This document shows, piece after piece, positions 8,732 to 17,174 of a DNA stretch of 64,000 nt (positions are counted from its first letter, which is position 1; each line of letters opens with the position of its first letter). Source of the DNA: Pseudomonas khavaziana (lineage in GTDB: Bacteria > Pseudomonadota > Gammaproteobacteria > Pseudomonadales > Pseudomonadaceae). The stretch spans positions 328,570 to 392,569 of the forward strand of contig NZ_JAHSTT010000006.1 in NCBI RefSeq assembly GCF_019145205.1, in the 5' to 3' direction. The position numbers and the translations under genes are program-made. The notes below the pieces were generated by a model. That model had not been told where the DNA came from and made no database searches. It saw nothing but the letters and a program-made list of their open reading frames with translations.

Positions 8732-10873
8732 ATGCGTCGTACCCTGATTTCCATTTGTGTGCTTCAGGCGTTTTCCCCCTTTGCGTGGTCAGAGGATGCC
8801 CCGGCAGAAACAGCCAGTATCGAGTTGCAAGCCACCAACGTCACCGCCACCGCCGATTTCGAGTCGGCCCAGGGCCCGGTGCAGGGTTACCACGCCACAC
8901 GATCAGCCAGTGCGACGCGTACCGACACCTCCATTCATGAGACCCCGCAATCCATCAGCGTTATCTCCAAGGACGTGGTCGAGGACATCGGTGCGACGCG
9001 CCTGCAGGATGCCCTCGACTATGCCGGCGGTGTCGGCCGCGCCAACAACTTCGGCGGCCAGGGCCTGACCACCTTCACCGTGCGTGGCTTTACTACCGGT
9101 GAGTTCTACCGCAATGGTTTCCCGATCAACCGCGGCTACCCGAACATGCCGGACGCCAATACCATCGAGCGTCTTGAGGTATTGCGTGGTCCGGCGACCA
9201 TGCTCTACGGCCGTGGCGACCCCGGTGGCACCTTCAACGTGGTGTCCAAGCAGCCCCTGGCCGAACGCACCGTCACCCTGGGCAGCCAAGTGAATGACCA
9301 GGGCATGAAGCGCGGCACCCTGGATGCCTCCGGCCCGCTGGACGAGGAGGGCCGCCTGGCCTATCGCCTGAACGTGGTGGGTGAGGGCGGCGATACCTTC
9401 CGCGATCATGTCGAGACCGAGCGCTACGGCGTGGCCCCGGTGATCACCTGGCAGGCCAGCGATGACACCAAGGTGACCTTCGAAGGCGACTTCATGCGCA
9501 ACAACCACCCGTTGGACCGTGGCCTGACGCGCCTGCCCAACCAGCGCAGCACGCCGTCGCGCGATACGTTCTGGGGCGACAAGGACGCCGGCAAGCTGCA
9601 CAACGACAACAACATGGCGCAGTTGCGTTTCGAGCATGCGCTCAACGACAACTGGACCCTGGGCGGTGGTTTCCAGTGGTTGGACGGCAGTTTGAAAGGC
9701 AACGCCATCGAAGCCAATGGGATGGCCAGCCTGGGCGCCGATGGCCGCACCCTGCAACGCAACTTCAACTACCGCAAGCTGGAATGGACCGACAAGGATT
9801 ACCAACTCAACCTGACCGGGCACTTTTCCACGGGCGGCTTCGATCACACTTTGCTCACCGGTATCGAGTACGAGGATTACGACTACAAGTCGATCATCCA
9901 GCGCTCCAGTGCGGTTCCGGGTACCTACCCGATCGACATTTTCAATCCAGCGTATGGCCAGGCCCGTCCGCCGCTGACGCGCACGCCGACCCACGACAAG
10001 GAGAACCTCAAGACCTATGCGGCGTTTATCCAGGATCAGGTGGCGCTGACCGAGCGCTTGAAGGTCTTGGCAGGGGCGCGTTTCGAGCGTTTTGAGCATG
10101 ACTATGAAAGCTACGTAACGGGGGTAAAACCCTGGACCGCCGCTGACAACGCGGTCACCCCGCGTGTGGGCGTGATCTACGACCTCACCGACACCGTCGC
10201 GGTCTATGCCGACGCAGCCCGTTCGTTCAAGCCCAATACCGGCGCCAGCCGTGAAGGCGGTGGTTTTGCACCGGAGAAAGGCAAGTCCTATGAGATGGGG
10301 ATCAAGTGGGAGGCGCTCGATCGTCAACTGAGTGTCGACGCGGCGATCTACCAGATCGAAAAGAAAAATGTGCTGACCAACGACCCGGCCGACCCCACCA
10401 ACACCTTCAGCGTCGCCGCTGGGCAGGTACGCAGCCGCGGCTTCGATCTGAACGTGGCGGGCAACCTCACACCCGAGTGGCGCGTGATCGGCGGCTACGC
10501 CTACGTGGATGCCGAGGTCACCCGCGACAACACCTTCCGTGCCGGCACCCGCCTGATGAACATCCCGCGCAACAGCTTCAGCCTGCTCAACGTCTACGAG
10601 TTCCAGGACGGCGCGCTCAAAGGCCTGGGCCTGGGGGCCGGCGGCAAGTACGTCGACCAGCGCGCCGGCCAGACCGCCAACACTGGCTTCTCGATGGACG
10701 CCTACACCGTGGTCGACCTGCTCGGCTATTACAAGGTCAACGAGCAGGTACGCCTGAACCTGGATGTGAAGAACCTGTTCAACCGCGAGTATGAGGAAGG
10801 GGCGTTCGGTAATATCTATGCTTACCCGGGTGCCCCGCGTACGGTGCAGGTTGGAATTTCCTACACCCTATAA
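8732..10873 (+). CDS. TonB-dependent siderophore receptor
   Basis: The 713-residue outer-membrane protein starts with a signal peptide (MRRTLISICVLQAFSPFAWS). A plug domain (ETPQSISVISKDVVEDIGAT, TIERLEVLRGPATMLYG) is followed by a 22-strand barrel ending in the typical aromatic-poor VQVGISYTL. It imports a ferric siderophore using TonB energy. There is no N-terminal signalling extension and no sigma/anti-sigma pair nearby, so control is probably by Fur alone. The ATG at 8732 is chosen because the signal peptide follows directly; the longer frame from 8642 would start inside the Fur-like region. The siderophore cannot be named from the sequence; no biosynthesis genes are adjacent. Confidence 0.93.
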   Translation: MRRTLISICVLQAFSPFAWSEDAPAETASIELQATNVTATADFESAQGPVQGYHATRSASATRTDTSIHETPQSISVISKDVVEDIGATRLQDALDYAGGVGRANNFGGQGLTTFTVRGFTTGEFYRNGFPINRGYPNMPDANTIERLEVLRGPATMLYGRGDPGGTFNVVSKQPLAERTVTLGSQVNDQGMKRGTLDASGPLDEEGRLAYRLNVVGEGGDTFRDHVETERYGVAPVITWQASDDTKVTFEGDFMRNNHPLDRGLTRLPNQRSTPSRDTFWGDKDAGKLHNDNNMAQLRFEHALNDNWTLGGGFQWLDGSLKGNAIEANGMASLGADGRTLQRNFNYRKLEWTDKDYQLNLTGHFSTGGFDHTLLTGIEYEDYDYKSIIQRSSAVPGTYPIDIFNPAYGQARPPLTRTPTHDKENLKTYAAFIQDQVALTERLKVLAGARFERFEHDYESYVTGVKPWTAADNAVTPRVGVIYDLTDTVAVYADAARSFKPNTGASREGGGFAPEKGKSYEMGIKWEALDRQLSVDAAIYQIEKKNVLTNDPADPTNTFSVAAGQVRSRGFDLNVAGNLTPEWRVIGGYAYVDAEVTRDNTFRAGTRLMNIPRNSFSLLNVYEFQDGALKGLGLGAGGKYVDQRAGQTANTGFSMDAYTVVDLLGYYKVNEQVRLNLDVKNLFNREYEEGAFGNIYAYPGAPRTVQVGISYTL

Positions 10874-10894
10874 CGCGCTATACACAGGCCCAAA

Positions 10895-11386
10895 ATGTGG
10901 GAGGGCGGTGCGACGATTCGACTTGCTCCCGATGGCGGCCTCAGGGCCGACCAGGATGTTGGATCGGACCGAGTACATATCCGTTATTTAGATTACGGCC
11001 ACTATTGGTTCCGCTTTTACAGCGGGTCACTTTTGAAAAGAGCCCAAAAGTAACCAAAAGGCTCTTGCCCCACCACTCGGCACCTCGCCCAGGCTCGGTG
11101 TGCCCGTAATCCGCCATGGATTTGGGGGGCCGCCGCCACGCGCCATCCATGGCGCGGGGCGGCTAAACCGGCATCCCTGCCGGTTTACCCCCCAAATCCC
11201 TGTCGAATTCCGGCCAGCGTGGTTTGACGGGGCGCCTAAAATCAAAAGCAGAGCAAGAGCAAGCAGCAAATCGGCACGGTCAGTTGTGTAGATACCTATG
11301 CCCCGATATAGGTATGTCAGCCAGGTATCTGGTGCTGATCCACCGCTATCGGGAGCAAGTCGAATCGTCGCACCGCCCCTCCCACA
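10895..11386 (+). repeat. 0.5-kb REP-bounded repeated element, copy A
   Basis: It begins with TGTGGGAGG and ends with CCTCCCACA. Between are blocks shared with copies at 34557-35054 and 53704-54201: GTACATATCC, CAGCGG(G/C)TCACTTTT, CCCCACCACTCGGCACCTCG, a 110-bp palindromic core, GTGGTTTGACGGGGCGCCT, and GTTGTGTAG. It occupies most of the gap between the TonB receptor and the next gene. Short open frames inside it, on both strands, recur in every copy only because the DNA does. Confidence 0.85.
11104..11213. repeat. Palindromic core of repeated element, copy A
   Basis: Three nested stems are visible: outer GGATTTGGGGGG / CCCCCCAAATCC; left inner GCCGCC..GGCGGC capped by GCGCCAT/ATGGCGC; right inner AAACCGGC/GCCGGTTT. 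Beyond the outer stem the arms no longer pair well here, unlike copy B. Confidence 0.85.
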
Positions 11387-11517
11387 TTTGGATCTGCATG
11401 ACTGTCAAGGTTGACAGTAGACAGTGCAGGACCATGGAGAGATGTTTGCCATTACCGTGTCAGCCTAGTTGTCGGCGCCCATGCTTTTCGAAGCCACGCT
11501 TGATAGGGATATTGAAA

Positions 11518-12117
11518 ATGGAGCGAGAACTCGTCAGTGAAACCGATGAACTGATTAAAAAGACCAACGACGCCGAGCGTCTCTTCACCCGTTACGCCAC
11601 CAAGTGCTACACCTCAGCCCTGCAAAAGTACGTCAAGGAAATCAGCGAGACCTCGTACACCTATCTATTGGCCGAGCTGGCCGAGAGCTCGCTGAGTTCG
11701 GAGATACTCGGCCGGCCAGGCGCCAATATCAGCCTGGTCAGGATCGAGATAGAGGAGGTCATGCTAGAGGCCGAGGTGATCAAGAGATTGAAGCGCGCCG
11801 AAACCCATTACCTGGAAACGCTGGAGTCGGTGCGCAAGTTCGAAGACCTCAAGCGCTTCGAAAAAATGCAGGACACCTCCGATATCGTCCGCTCGATCAA
11901 ACTTGGCGTGTCGCGCTTCAATATCCTCTTTGTCATTTTGCTGATCGGCGGGTTGACCTGGGCGGCGATCAATCTGCCCAAAGAAGCCCTGGCACTTATT
12001 TCCGCCGCCATCGGCGGGGCCATTACCCACTTGTTGTCCGAGCGCCAGGCGGTGCTGGCGCTGAAAAAAGACGGAGATAACACCTGCCCCAGAGCCAACG
12101 CCAATAATCAGGAATAG
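11518..12117 (+). CDS. Hypothetical membrane-anchored coiled-coil protein
   Basis: This 199-residue protein is not recognised. Residues 1-130 are charged and helical with heptad-like spacing (ETDELIKKTNDAERLF, VIKRLKRAETHYLETLESV). Two hydrophobic segments follow near the C-terminus (FNILFVILLIGGLTWAAINL and ALALISAAIGGAITHLL), giving a cytoplasmic coiled coil on a C-terminal membrane hairpin. The ATG at 11518 is preceded by AGGGAT; the longer frame runs back through repeat element A and is rejected. It stands alone, convergent with the arabinose regulator. Confidence 0.7.
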   Translation: MERELVSETDELIKKTNDAERLFTRYATKCYTSALQKYVKEISETSYTYLLAELAESSLSSEILGRPGANISLVRIEIEEVMLEAEVIKRLKRAETHYLETLESVRKFEDLKRFEKMQDTSDIVRSIKLGVSRFNILFVILLIGGLTWAAINLPKEALALISAAIGGAITHLLSERQAVLALKKDGDNTCPRANANNQE

Positions 12118-12133
12118 GTGCCACAGCGCCGGG

Positions 12134-12856
12134 TTACAACGGCGTCAGCACATTCATCACCGTATCCAGCGCCACCCGTGTGTCATCCAATTGCACCAGC
12201 GAGGCGTGCCGCGCACCCAGTGCATCGCGGTTCTGGATCGCGGTAAGGATCGCCTTGTGCCTGGGCAGGCTCAAACCCTGGATATCCGGACGGCGGTTGG
12301 TGATGTTGATCGACTCGCGCAATGGCAGCGAGAGCATGTTGCACATATAGGCGAGCAGGTCGTTACGGGTGGCGTCGGCAATCGCACGGTGAAAGTCCAG
12401 GTCGGCCTGCAAAAGCTGTTCGTGGGTCTGCGCGGTTTCCATGCCCTGATAGGCTTGTTCGATGGTGGCGATGTCTTCATCGGTGGCGGTTGTCGCGGCC
12501 ATGGCGGCGATTTCCGGCTCCAGGATACGACGCACCCCGGCCAGGGTGTTGAAGAACTCGCTGTGGGGTGTGGACTGCATCAACCAGGACAGCACGTCCG
12601 GGTCGAGCAGGTGCCATTTCAAGCGCGGCCGCACCACCGCGCCCACCCGCGGCTTGGAATACACCAGGCCCTTGGCGCTCAGCACCCGCGTCGCCTCGCG
12701 CAATACCGAGCGGCTGACCTGGTATTCCTCGCACAGCGTGGCTTCCATGGGCAACCGTTCTTCAGGCTTGAAGCGACCGGAAACGATGTGCATGCCCAAG
12801 TCCTGGACGATCTGGGCATGCTGGCTCTTGCGCGGCTTGGGCGGCTGGTGATCCAT
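12134..12856 (-). CDS. FadR/GntR-family regulator of the arabinose locus
   Basis: The protein has about 240 residues from MDHQPPKP: an N-terminal winged helix (GRFKPEERLPMEATLCEEYQ, VSRSVLREATRVLSAKGLV) and a C-terminal all-helical FCD ligand domain, with LDFHRAIADATRN carrying the usual metal/ligand D and H. A methionine 16 codons upstream (12904) is possible but less typical. Relatives such as DgoR repress sugar-acid genes and are relieved by a pathway sugar acid. It lies directly beyond the dehydratase gene. Three exact TNGTNNNACNA sites upstream of the dehydratase/MFS pair and the mutarotase/dehydrogenase pair point to those as its targets. Confidence 0.88.
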   Translation of the reverse strand: MDHQPPKPRKSQHAQIVQDLGMHIVSGRFKPEERLPMEATLCEEYQVSRSVLREATRVLSAKGLVYSKPRVGAVVRPRLKWHLLDPDVLSWLMQSTPHSEFFNTLAGVRRILEPEIAAMAATTATDEDIATIEQAYQGMETAQTHEQLLQADLDFHRAIADATRNDLLAYMCNMLSLPLRESINITNRRPDIQGLSLPRHKAILTAIQNRDALGARHASLVQLDDTRVALDTVMNVLTPL

Positions 12857-12904
12857 AACGACGGATAGGCTCTGGCTTAGATTCGCCGCATCATAGCATC
12901 CCAA

Positions 12905-14641
12905 TTAGTGGGAATGCCGTGGGACTTCGGCGCCACGGCAACCCACCAGGAAGTCGAAATCACAGCCCTGGTCGGCCTGCAGCACATGGTCGATGTACAA
13001 CTGGCGGTAGCCGCCGACGATCAGGTTCTGCGCCGGCTTGAGGTCGGCCATGCGTGCCGCCAGCTCGGCGTCGGGGATGTCCAGGTGCAGGCGGCCACTG
13101 GCACAATCGAGCTCGATCCAGTCACCTTCCTGCACCGTGGCCAACGGCCCGCCGGCAGCGGCTTCCGGTGCCACATGCAAGACCACGGTGCCGTAGGCGG
13201 TGCCGCTCATGCGTGCATCGGAAATACGCACCATGTCGGTCACACCCTGGGCCAGCAGCTTGGCCGGCAAGCCCATGTTGCCGACTTCGGCCATGCCCGG
13301 GTAACCTTTGGGGCCGCAGTTCTTCATGACCAGGATCGAGTTGGCGTCCACGTCCAGGTCCGGGTCGTTGATGCGCGCCTTGTACATGTCGAAGTTCTCG
13401 AACACCACCGCACGGCCGCGATGCTGCATCAGCTCGGGACTGGCCGCCGATGGCTTGAGCACCGCACCCAGGGGCGCCAGGTTGCCGCGCAACACGCAGA
13501 TGCCGCCGTCGGCGCGGATCGGGTTGTCGAGGGTGCGGATCACTTCATCCTGGCCGTAGATCGGCGAATCCTTGGTGTTCTCGCCCAGGGACTTGCCGTT
13601 GACGGTCAAGGCGTCGGGATGGGGGATCAGGTTGGCTTCACCGAGGCGCCGTAGCACCGCGGGCAAGCCACCTGCATAGTAGAACTCCTCCATCAGGAAG
13701 CGCCCGGACGGTTGCAGGTCGACGATGGTCGGCATGCCGCGGCCAATGCGGGTCCAGTCATCCAGGTCGAGTTCAACCCCGATGCGCCCGGCAATGGCTT
13801 TCAAATGGATCACCGCGTTGGTCGAACCGCCGATGGCCGCGTTTACCCGGATGGCGTTTTCAAACGCTTCCTTGGTGAGGATCTTCGACAGCTTCAAGTC
13901 TTCGCGCACCATCTCTACCGCACGCATGCCCGACATATGCGCCAGCACATAACGCCGCGCATCCACCGCCGGGATCGCCGCGTTGTGGGGCAGGGACGTG
14001 CCCAGTGCCTCGGCCATGCAGGCCATGGTCGACGCCGTGCCCATGGTGTTGCAGGTGCCCGCCGAGCGTGACATGCCGCCTTCGGCCGCGAGGAAGTCAT
14101 CCAGGGTGATGGTGCCGGCCTTGACCTGTTCGCTGAGCTGCCACACCACGGTGCCCGAACCGATGTCCTGGCCCTTGTGCTTGCCATTGAGCATCGGTCC
14201 GCCGGTGACCACGATGGCCGGCACATCGCAACTGGCCGCACCCATCAGCAGCGCCGGGGTGGTCTTATCGCAACCGGTCAGCAGCACCACGCCATCGATG
14301 GGGTTGCCGCGAATGGCTTCCTCCACATCCATGCTCGCCAGGTTGCGGGTGAGCATGGCGGTAGGGCGCAGGTTGGATTCACCGTTGGAAAATACCGGGA
14401 ATTCCACCGGGAAGCCGCCGGCCTCGATCACGCCGCGCTTGACGTGCTCGGCGATCTGGCGGAAGTGCGCGTTGCACGGGGTCAGCTCCGACCAGGTATT
14501 GCAGATGCCGATGATCGGCTTGCCATGGAACTGGTGGTCGGCAATGCCCTGGTTCTTCATCCAGCTGCGGTACATGAAGCCGTTCTTGTCGGCGGTACCA
14601 AACCACTGGGCGGAGCGTAGGCCGGGCTTTTTGTCAGGCAT
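12905..14641 (-). CDS. IlvD/Edd-family sugar-acid dehydratase, probable L-arabinonate dehydratase
   Basis: The 578-residue enzyme should dehydrate L-arabinonate (or a related pentonate) to 2-keto-3-deoxy-arabonate. Three cysteines, C56 (SELTPCN), C124 (TGCDKTTP) and C197 (SAGTCNTMG), sit at the spacing of the 2Fe-2S ligands C59, C127 and C200 in Rhizobium L-arabinonate dehydratase. The catalytic serine motif SDARMSGTAYG is present. The ATG at 14641 is chosen; the 19 extra codons upstream overlap a predicted operator. It is divergent from the MFS gene and shares its promoter region. D-xylonate or D-galactonate activity is possible, but the neighbouring AraFGH favours L-arabinonate. Confidence 0.9.
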   Translation of the reverse strand: MPDKKPGLRSAQWFGTADKNGFMYRSWMKNQGIADHQFHGKPIIGICNTWSELTPCNAHFRQIAEHVKRGVIEAGGFPVEFPVFSNGESNLRPTAMLTRNLASMDVEEAIRGNPIDGVVLLTGCDKTTPALLMGAASCDVPAIVVTGGPMLNGKHKGQDIGSGTVVWQLSEQVKAGTITLDDFLAAEGGMSRSAGTCNTMGTASTMACMAEALGTSLPHNAAIPAVDARRYVLAHMSGMRAVEMVREDLKLSKILTKEAFENAIRVNAAIGGSTNAVIHLKAIAGRIGVELDLDDWTRIGRGMPTIVDLQPSGRFLMEEFYYAGGLPAVLRRLGEANLIPHPDALTVNGKSLGENTKDSPIYGQDEVIRTLDNPIRADGGICVLRGNLAPLGAVLKPSAASPELMQHRGRAVVFENFDMYKARINDPDLDVDANSILVMKNCGPKGYPGMAEVGNMGLPAKLLAQGVTDMVRISDARMSGTAYGTVVLHVAPEAAAGGPLATVQEGDWIELDCASGRLHLDIPDAELAARMADLKPAQNLIVGGYRQLYIDHVLQADQGCDFDFLVGCRGAEVPRHSH

Positions 14642-14655
14642 GATCGATTCTCTTA

Positions 14656-14666
14656 TTGTATGACTA
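14656..14666. promoter_or_regulatory. FadR-family operator match, site 1
   Basis: TTGTATGACTA fits the FadR-subfamily consensus TNGTNNNACNA at every fixed position. It lies 15 bases upstream of the dehydratase start codon. Confidence 0.65.
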
Positions 14667-14729
14667 TATGTTCTATGCGTGGTTAAACATAAGCGCAAAA
14701 TCGATGCTTTGGAAGTGTTGTTTTGTAAA

Positions 14730-14740
14730 TAGTCCTACTA
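14730..14740. promoter_or_regulatory. FadR-family operator match, site 2
   Basis: TAGTCCTACTA fits TNGTNNNACNA exactly and overlaps the palindrome ACTATATAGT (14737-14746). It is 64 bases after the start of site 1, close to six helical turns, between the divergent dehydratase and MFS genes. Confidence 0.65.
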
Positions 14741-14832
14741 TATAGTCGATCTCAACTGAGGTATGACCCTGGCGGATTTCGCGAGAGGCGTCCCCCGAGC
14801 TTCTATAAAAACAACAATCGGAGATCGACCCC

Positions 14833-16155
14833 ATGAGCCAGGAGTTGCGGCTTATTCGGCGCATCACGCTGAAACTGATTCCCTTCCTGATCCTGCTGTA
14901 CCTGATCGCCTACGTGGACCGTTCCGCCGTAGGGTTCGCCAAGCTGCACATGGGCGCCGACGTCGGCATCGGTGACGCCGCCTATGGCCTCGGTGCCGGG
15001 CTGTTCTTCATTGGCTACTTCCTGTTCGAAATCCCCAGCAACCTGATGCTCGACCGCTTCGGCGCGCGGCGCTGGTTTGCGCGCATCATGATCACCTGGG
15101 GCGCCATCACCATCGGCATGGCCTTCGTGCAGGGCCCGCACAGCTTCTATGTAATGCGCTTTCTGCTCGGCGCGGCGGAGGCGGGGTTCTTTCCTGGCGT
15201 GCTGTACTACATCACCCAGTGGTTCCCGGTACGCCATCGCGGCAAGATCCTCGGTCTGTTCATTCTGTCCCAGCCCATCGCGATGATGATCACAGGGCCC
15301 GTGTCCGGCGGTCTGCTCGGCATGGACGGCATCCTTGGCCTGCACGGCTGGCAGTGGCTGTTTATCGTGATCGGCACCCCGGCGATCCTGCTGACCTGGC
15401 CGGTGTTGCGCTACCTGCCGGACGGCCCGAAACAGGTCAGCTGGATGAGCGAGCAAGAAAAGACCTGGCTCACCGGCGAGCTGGAAAAAGACCTGCAAGC
15501 CTACGGCCAGACCCGCCATGGCAATCCGTTGCATGCCCTCAAGGACAAGCGCGTGTTGCTGCTGGCGCTGTTCTACCTGCCGGTGACCCTGAGCATCTAC
15601 GGCCTGGGCCTGTGGCTGCCGACACTGATCAAGCAGTTCGGCGGCAGCGACCTCACCACCGGCTTCATCTCCGCCGTGCCGTATATCTTCGGCATCATCG
15701 GCCTGCTGATCATCCCGCGCAGTTCCGACCGCTTGAATGATCGCTACGGCCATCTCGCGGTGCTGTATGTGCTCGGCGCCATCGGCCTGTTCTGCAGCGC
15801 CTGGCTGAGTGTGCCGGTGCTGCAGATGGCTGCGTTGTGCCTGGCGGCGTTCGCCATGTTTTCCTGCACCGCGGTGTTTTGGACCTTGCCGGGGCGCTTT
15901 TTTGCCGGGGCCAGCGCGGCCGCCGGTATCGCCTTGATCAACTCGGTGGGCAACCTCGGCGGCTACATCGGCCCGTTCGTGATCGGTGCGCTCAAGGAGT
16001 ACACCGGCAACCTGGCCTCGGGCCTGTACTTCTTATCCGGCGTGATGGTGTTCGGGCTGGTCTTGACCCTCGTGGTCTACCGCGTGCTGGAGCGCAAGCA
16101 CGTGCTGCCGGTCGACCAATTCGCCGCCAGCGCCCGTGGCGCCACACGCACTTAA
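14833..16155 (+). CDS. MFS transporter, anion:cation symporter type
   Basis: The protein has 440 residues and twelve hydrophobic helices. The ACS-family N-terminus (LKLIPFLILLYLIAYVDRSAVGFA), the FEIPSNLMLDRFGARRW loop and the GAAEAGFFPGVLYYITQWFP segment place it with porters for sugar acids and other organic anions. It is the first gene of the plus-strand operon and shares a promoter region with the dehydratase, so uptake of arabinonate or a similar acid is likely. GGAGA precedes the ATG. The AraD1-type gene starts 16 bases after its stop. Confidence 0.92.
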   Translation: MSQELRLIRRITLKLIPFLILLYLIAYVDRSAVGFAKLHMGADVGIGDAAYGLGAGLFFIGYFLFEIPSNLMLDRFGARRWFARIMITWGAITIGMAFVQGPHSFYVMRFLLGAAEAGFFPGVLYYITQWFPVRHRGKILGLFILSQPIAMMITGPVSGGLLGMDGILGLHGWQWLFIVIGTPAILLTWPVLRYLPDGPKQVSWMSEQEKTWLTGELEKDLQAYGQTRHGNPLHALKDKRVLLLALFYLPVTLSIYGLGLWLPTLIKQFGGSDLTTGFISAVPYIFGIIGLLIIPRSSDRLNDRYGHLAVLYVLGAIGLFCSAWLSVPVLQMAALCLAAFAMFSCTAVFWTLPGRFFAGASAAAGIALINSVGNLGGYIGPFVIGALKEYTGNLASGLYFLSGVMVFGLVLTLVVYRVLERKHVLPVDQFAASARGATRT

Positions 16156-16171
16156 ATCCTGGAGAAAATGC

Positions 16172-17164
16172 ATGCGTCTAGTTCAGTTCGAGTTGGGTAA
16201 CGGTGAGCGCCGCGTCGGCGTTGTGGAAGGCGACACCCTGCGCGAAGTGCAGGGCGCACACAGCGTACGCGAGTTGGCGCTGGGCGCCATCAAGGCCGGC
16301 ACGGGCCTTGTGCAACAGGTGCAGGGCCTGGGCCTGGGCGACAGCCATGACTACGCCGCGCTGCTGGCCGAGCTGAAGATCCTGCCGCCACTGGACCACC
16401 CGGACCCGGCCCATATGCTGATCAGCGGCACCGGCCTGACCCACCTGGGCAGCGCGTCGGCCCGCGACAAGATGCACCAGCAGGCCGGCGACGACAGCGC
16501 CATGACCGACACCATGCGCATCTTCAAATGGGGCGTGGAGGGCGGCAAGCCTGCGGCCGGCCAGGCAGGCGTGCAGCCGGAGTGGTTCTACAAGGGTGAC
16601 GGCAGCATTGTCGTACGCCCGGGCGCCGCCTTCCCGGTGCCGCCGTTTGCCGAAGACGCTGGCGAAGAGCCGGAGATCGGCGGCCTCTACGTGATCGGCC
16701 ACGACCGCAAACCCTATCGCCTGGGCTTCGCGGTGGGCAATGAGTTTTCCGACCATGTGATGGAACGCAAGAACTACCTGTACCTGGCCCATTCCAAGCT
16801 GCGCAGTTGCAGCTATGGCCCGGAACTGCGCGTGGGCGAGCTGCCCCAGCACCTGGCCGGCAGCAGCCGCATCCTGCGCAATGGCGAGGAAATCTGGCGG
16901 AACGAATTCCTCAGTGGCGAGGCCAATATGTGCCACAGCCTGGAAAACCTTGAGTATCACCACTTCAAATACAGCCAGTTCCTCAAGCCGGGAGATGTGC
17001 ACATTCACTTCTTCGGCACCGCTACGTTGTCATTTGCCGACGGTATACGTACCCAGCCGGGCGACGTGTTCGAGATCAGTCAGGCTGAATTCGGCGCGCC
17101 GTTGATCAACGGTATCGGCAGCAGCGATGCGGCATTTGAACCCGGCCAAGTCACCCCCCTTTAA
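16172..17164 (+). CDS. AraD1/GguC-type FAH-family enzyme, probable 2-keto-3-deoxy-L-arabinonate dehydratase
   Basis: The 330-residue protein starts MRLVQFELGNGERRVGVVE. It resembles GguC/AraD1 proteins, members of the fumarylacetoacetate-hydrolase fold that dehydrate 2-keto-3-deoxy-pentonate to alpha-ketoglutarate semialdehyde. Acidic residues suitable as metal ligands are visible in EPEIGGLY, GNEFSDHVME and in the HFFGTATLSF region. GGAG lies eight bases before the ATG; a second ATG four bases upstream is out of frame. It is placed exactly between uptake and the semialdehyde dehydrogenase, as the pathway needs. This is the FAH-type route, not the DHDPS-type enzyme of Azospirillum. Confidence 0.85.
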   Translation: MRLVQFELGNGERRVGVVEGDTLREVQGAHSVRELALGAIKAGTGLVQQVQGLGLGDSHDYAALLAELKILPPLDHPDPAHMLISGTGLTHLGSASARDKMHQQAGDDSAMTDTMRIFKWGVEGGKPAAGQAGVQPEWFYKGDGSIVVRPGAAFPVPPFAEDAGEEPEIGGLYVIGHDRKPYRLGFAVGNEFSDHVMERKNYLYLAHSKLRSCSYGPELRVGELPQHLAGSSRILRNGEEIWRNEFLSGEANMCHSLENLEYHHFKYSQFLKPGDVHIHFFGTATLSFADGIRTQPGDVFEISQAEFGAPLINGIGSSDAAFEPGQVTPL

Positions 17165-17174
17165 GGAGATCAAC

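Noticed and set aside
8903..10327. 474-codon open frame antisense to the TonB receptor
   Set aside because: Composition is shadow-like (rich in H, G, V, A, Q) with no domain; the receptor on the other strand is unambiguous.
11027..11291. Short open frames inside repeat copy A that recur in copies B and C (for example proteins containing APSNHAGRN or MDGAWRRPPKS)
   Set aside because: They recur because the repeated DNA recurs, lack ribosome binding sites, and differ in length and frame between copies. The palindromic DNA structure explains their conservation better.
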